A stretch of 6,171 bases of DNA, from contig JAFZXD010000108.1 in NCBI GenBank assembly GCA_017616955.1, positions 1-6,171 of the forward strand. Reading direction: 5' to 3'. This stretch comes from Eubacterium sp. (GTDB lineage: Bacteria > Bacillota > Clostridia > Lachnospirales > Lachnospiraceae). Below, in pieces: positions 5,856-6,171 of this stretch. The notes beneath the pieces were generated by a model that saw only the letters and a list, made by a program, of their open reading frames with translations, was not told where the DNA came from and made no database searches. The stretch's first letter is position 1. Each line of letters opens with the position of its first letter. The position numbers and the translations under genes were made by a program.

Positions 5856-6171
5856 ATGAGAAAATCAAAGAAAATGGCTTACTGCATCGGTATTGTTGCT
5901 GCGCTATCCATCGCTTCACTTTCAACGTTTGGTAATAACAGCGGAAGTAACATTAATACCATTATTACAGACAGCGTTTCTGCTGCTTCAAGCAGGGATC
6001 CTGAGGGGTTAAAGTATGCAAAAAGACAGGAGAATGTTTATAACCCCAACGCTCCACAATCATACCGCAATAAGCATTATAATGTTTCTGCATCTGATTT
6101 TGATTCTACTTTAAGGAAATATTATAATGAATTCCGTGGAATGAAAGAATTTAAAAATGCCGATTTCAGAA
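5856..6171 (+). CDS. Secreted protein of unknown function, N-terminal 105 residues only
   Basis: The open frame begins with ATG at 5856 behind a strong AGGAGGT and stays open to the window edge, so 105 codons are visible and the C-terminus is missing. Residues 1-6 are basic (MRKSKK) and 7-25 are hydrophobic. A polar Asn/Ser/Thr stretch follows, ending with VSA at 41-43, a plausible signal peptidase site in the long-signal style common in Gram-positives. There is no lipobox. The mature part seen so far (about 44-105) is polar and rich in Tyr, Asn, Lys and Arg, with phrases such as RQENVYNPNAPQSYRN and ASDFDSTLRKYYNEFRG. I recognise no domain in it. It is divergent from the sensor operon. The GTTACA half-sites upstream suggest control by an OmpR-family regulator, such as one acting on the cell envelope or on phosphate stress. 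That link is inference. Confidence 0.8.
   Translation, partial: MRKSKKMAYCIGIVAALSIASLSTFGNNSGSNINTIITDSVSAASSRDPEGLKYAKRQENVYNPNAPQSYRNKHYNVSASDFDSTLRKYYNEFRGMKEFKNADFR

Noticed and set aside
1..6171. CRISPR array, tRNA, rRNA, insertion sequence or transposase
   Set aside because: No regular repeat-spacer pattern, no cloverleaf-like sequence, and no terminal inverted repeats or transposase motifs were seen on either strand.

Overview
The window looks like a chromosomal segment of a low-to-moderate GC, Gram-positive anaerobe of the Clostridia, most plausibly a rumen or gut Lachnospiraceae of the Butyrivibrio/Pseudobutyrivibrio kind. The evidence is lipoprotein signal peptides on Firmicutes-style solute-binding proteins, strong AGGAGG-type ribosome binding sites, a LytS/YesM-type histidine kinase paired with a YesN-type AraC response regulator, and AT-rich spacers. 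The genus is inferred from style, not proven.

Layout. Four complete genes lie on the minus strand and are read from right to left. First is a YesN-type response regulator (5612 to 3915). Then come a YesM/LytS-type membrane histidine kinase (3907 to 2459) and a YtfQ/ribose-family sugar-binding lipoprotein (2440 to 1355). The intergenic gaps are only 7 and 18 nt, and a near-consensus promoter (TTGACA, 18 nt, TATAAT) lies in front of the first gene, so these three form one operon. A 249-nt AT-rich spacer follows, holding direct repeats, phased A/T tracts, a candidate extended -10 promoter and a perfect 8-bp inverted repeat. After it comes a second YtfQ-family lipoprotein (1105 to 5), with a strong ribosome binding site, a long acidic tether and cleaner codon use. 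The ATPase and permease of its transporter would be expected beyond the left edge. On the right, a divergent plus-strand gene for a secreted protein of unknown function starts at 5856 and runs off the window. Its upstream region carries a duplicated pair of GTTACA half-sites.

How the genes may work together. The three-gene operon resembles the three-component sugar sensors known from Geobacillus (AraPST) and Clostridium (XylFII-LytS-YesN). In those systems a membrane-anchored sugar-binding protein presents ligand to a LytS-type kinase, and an AraC-type regulator then turns on the adjacent sugar ABC transporter. Here the binding protein closest to the kinase would be the sensor, the next one would feed the transporter, and the repeat-rich spacer between them is the natural target of the regulator. 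Both binding proteins are closest to the E. coli galactofuranose-binding YtfQ pattern, so the likely signal is a hexose or hexofuranose; the sugar itself cannot be read from the sequence. The divergent secreted-protein gene appears to be a separate unit with its own control.
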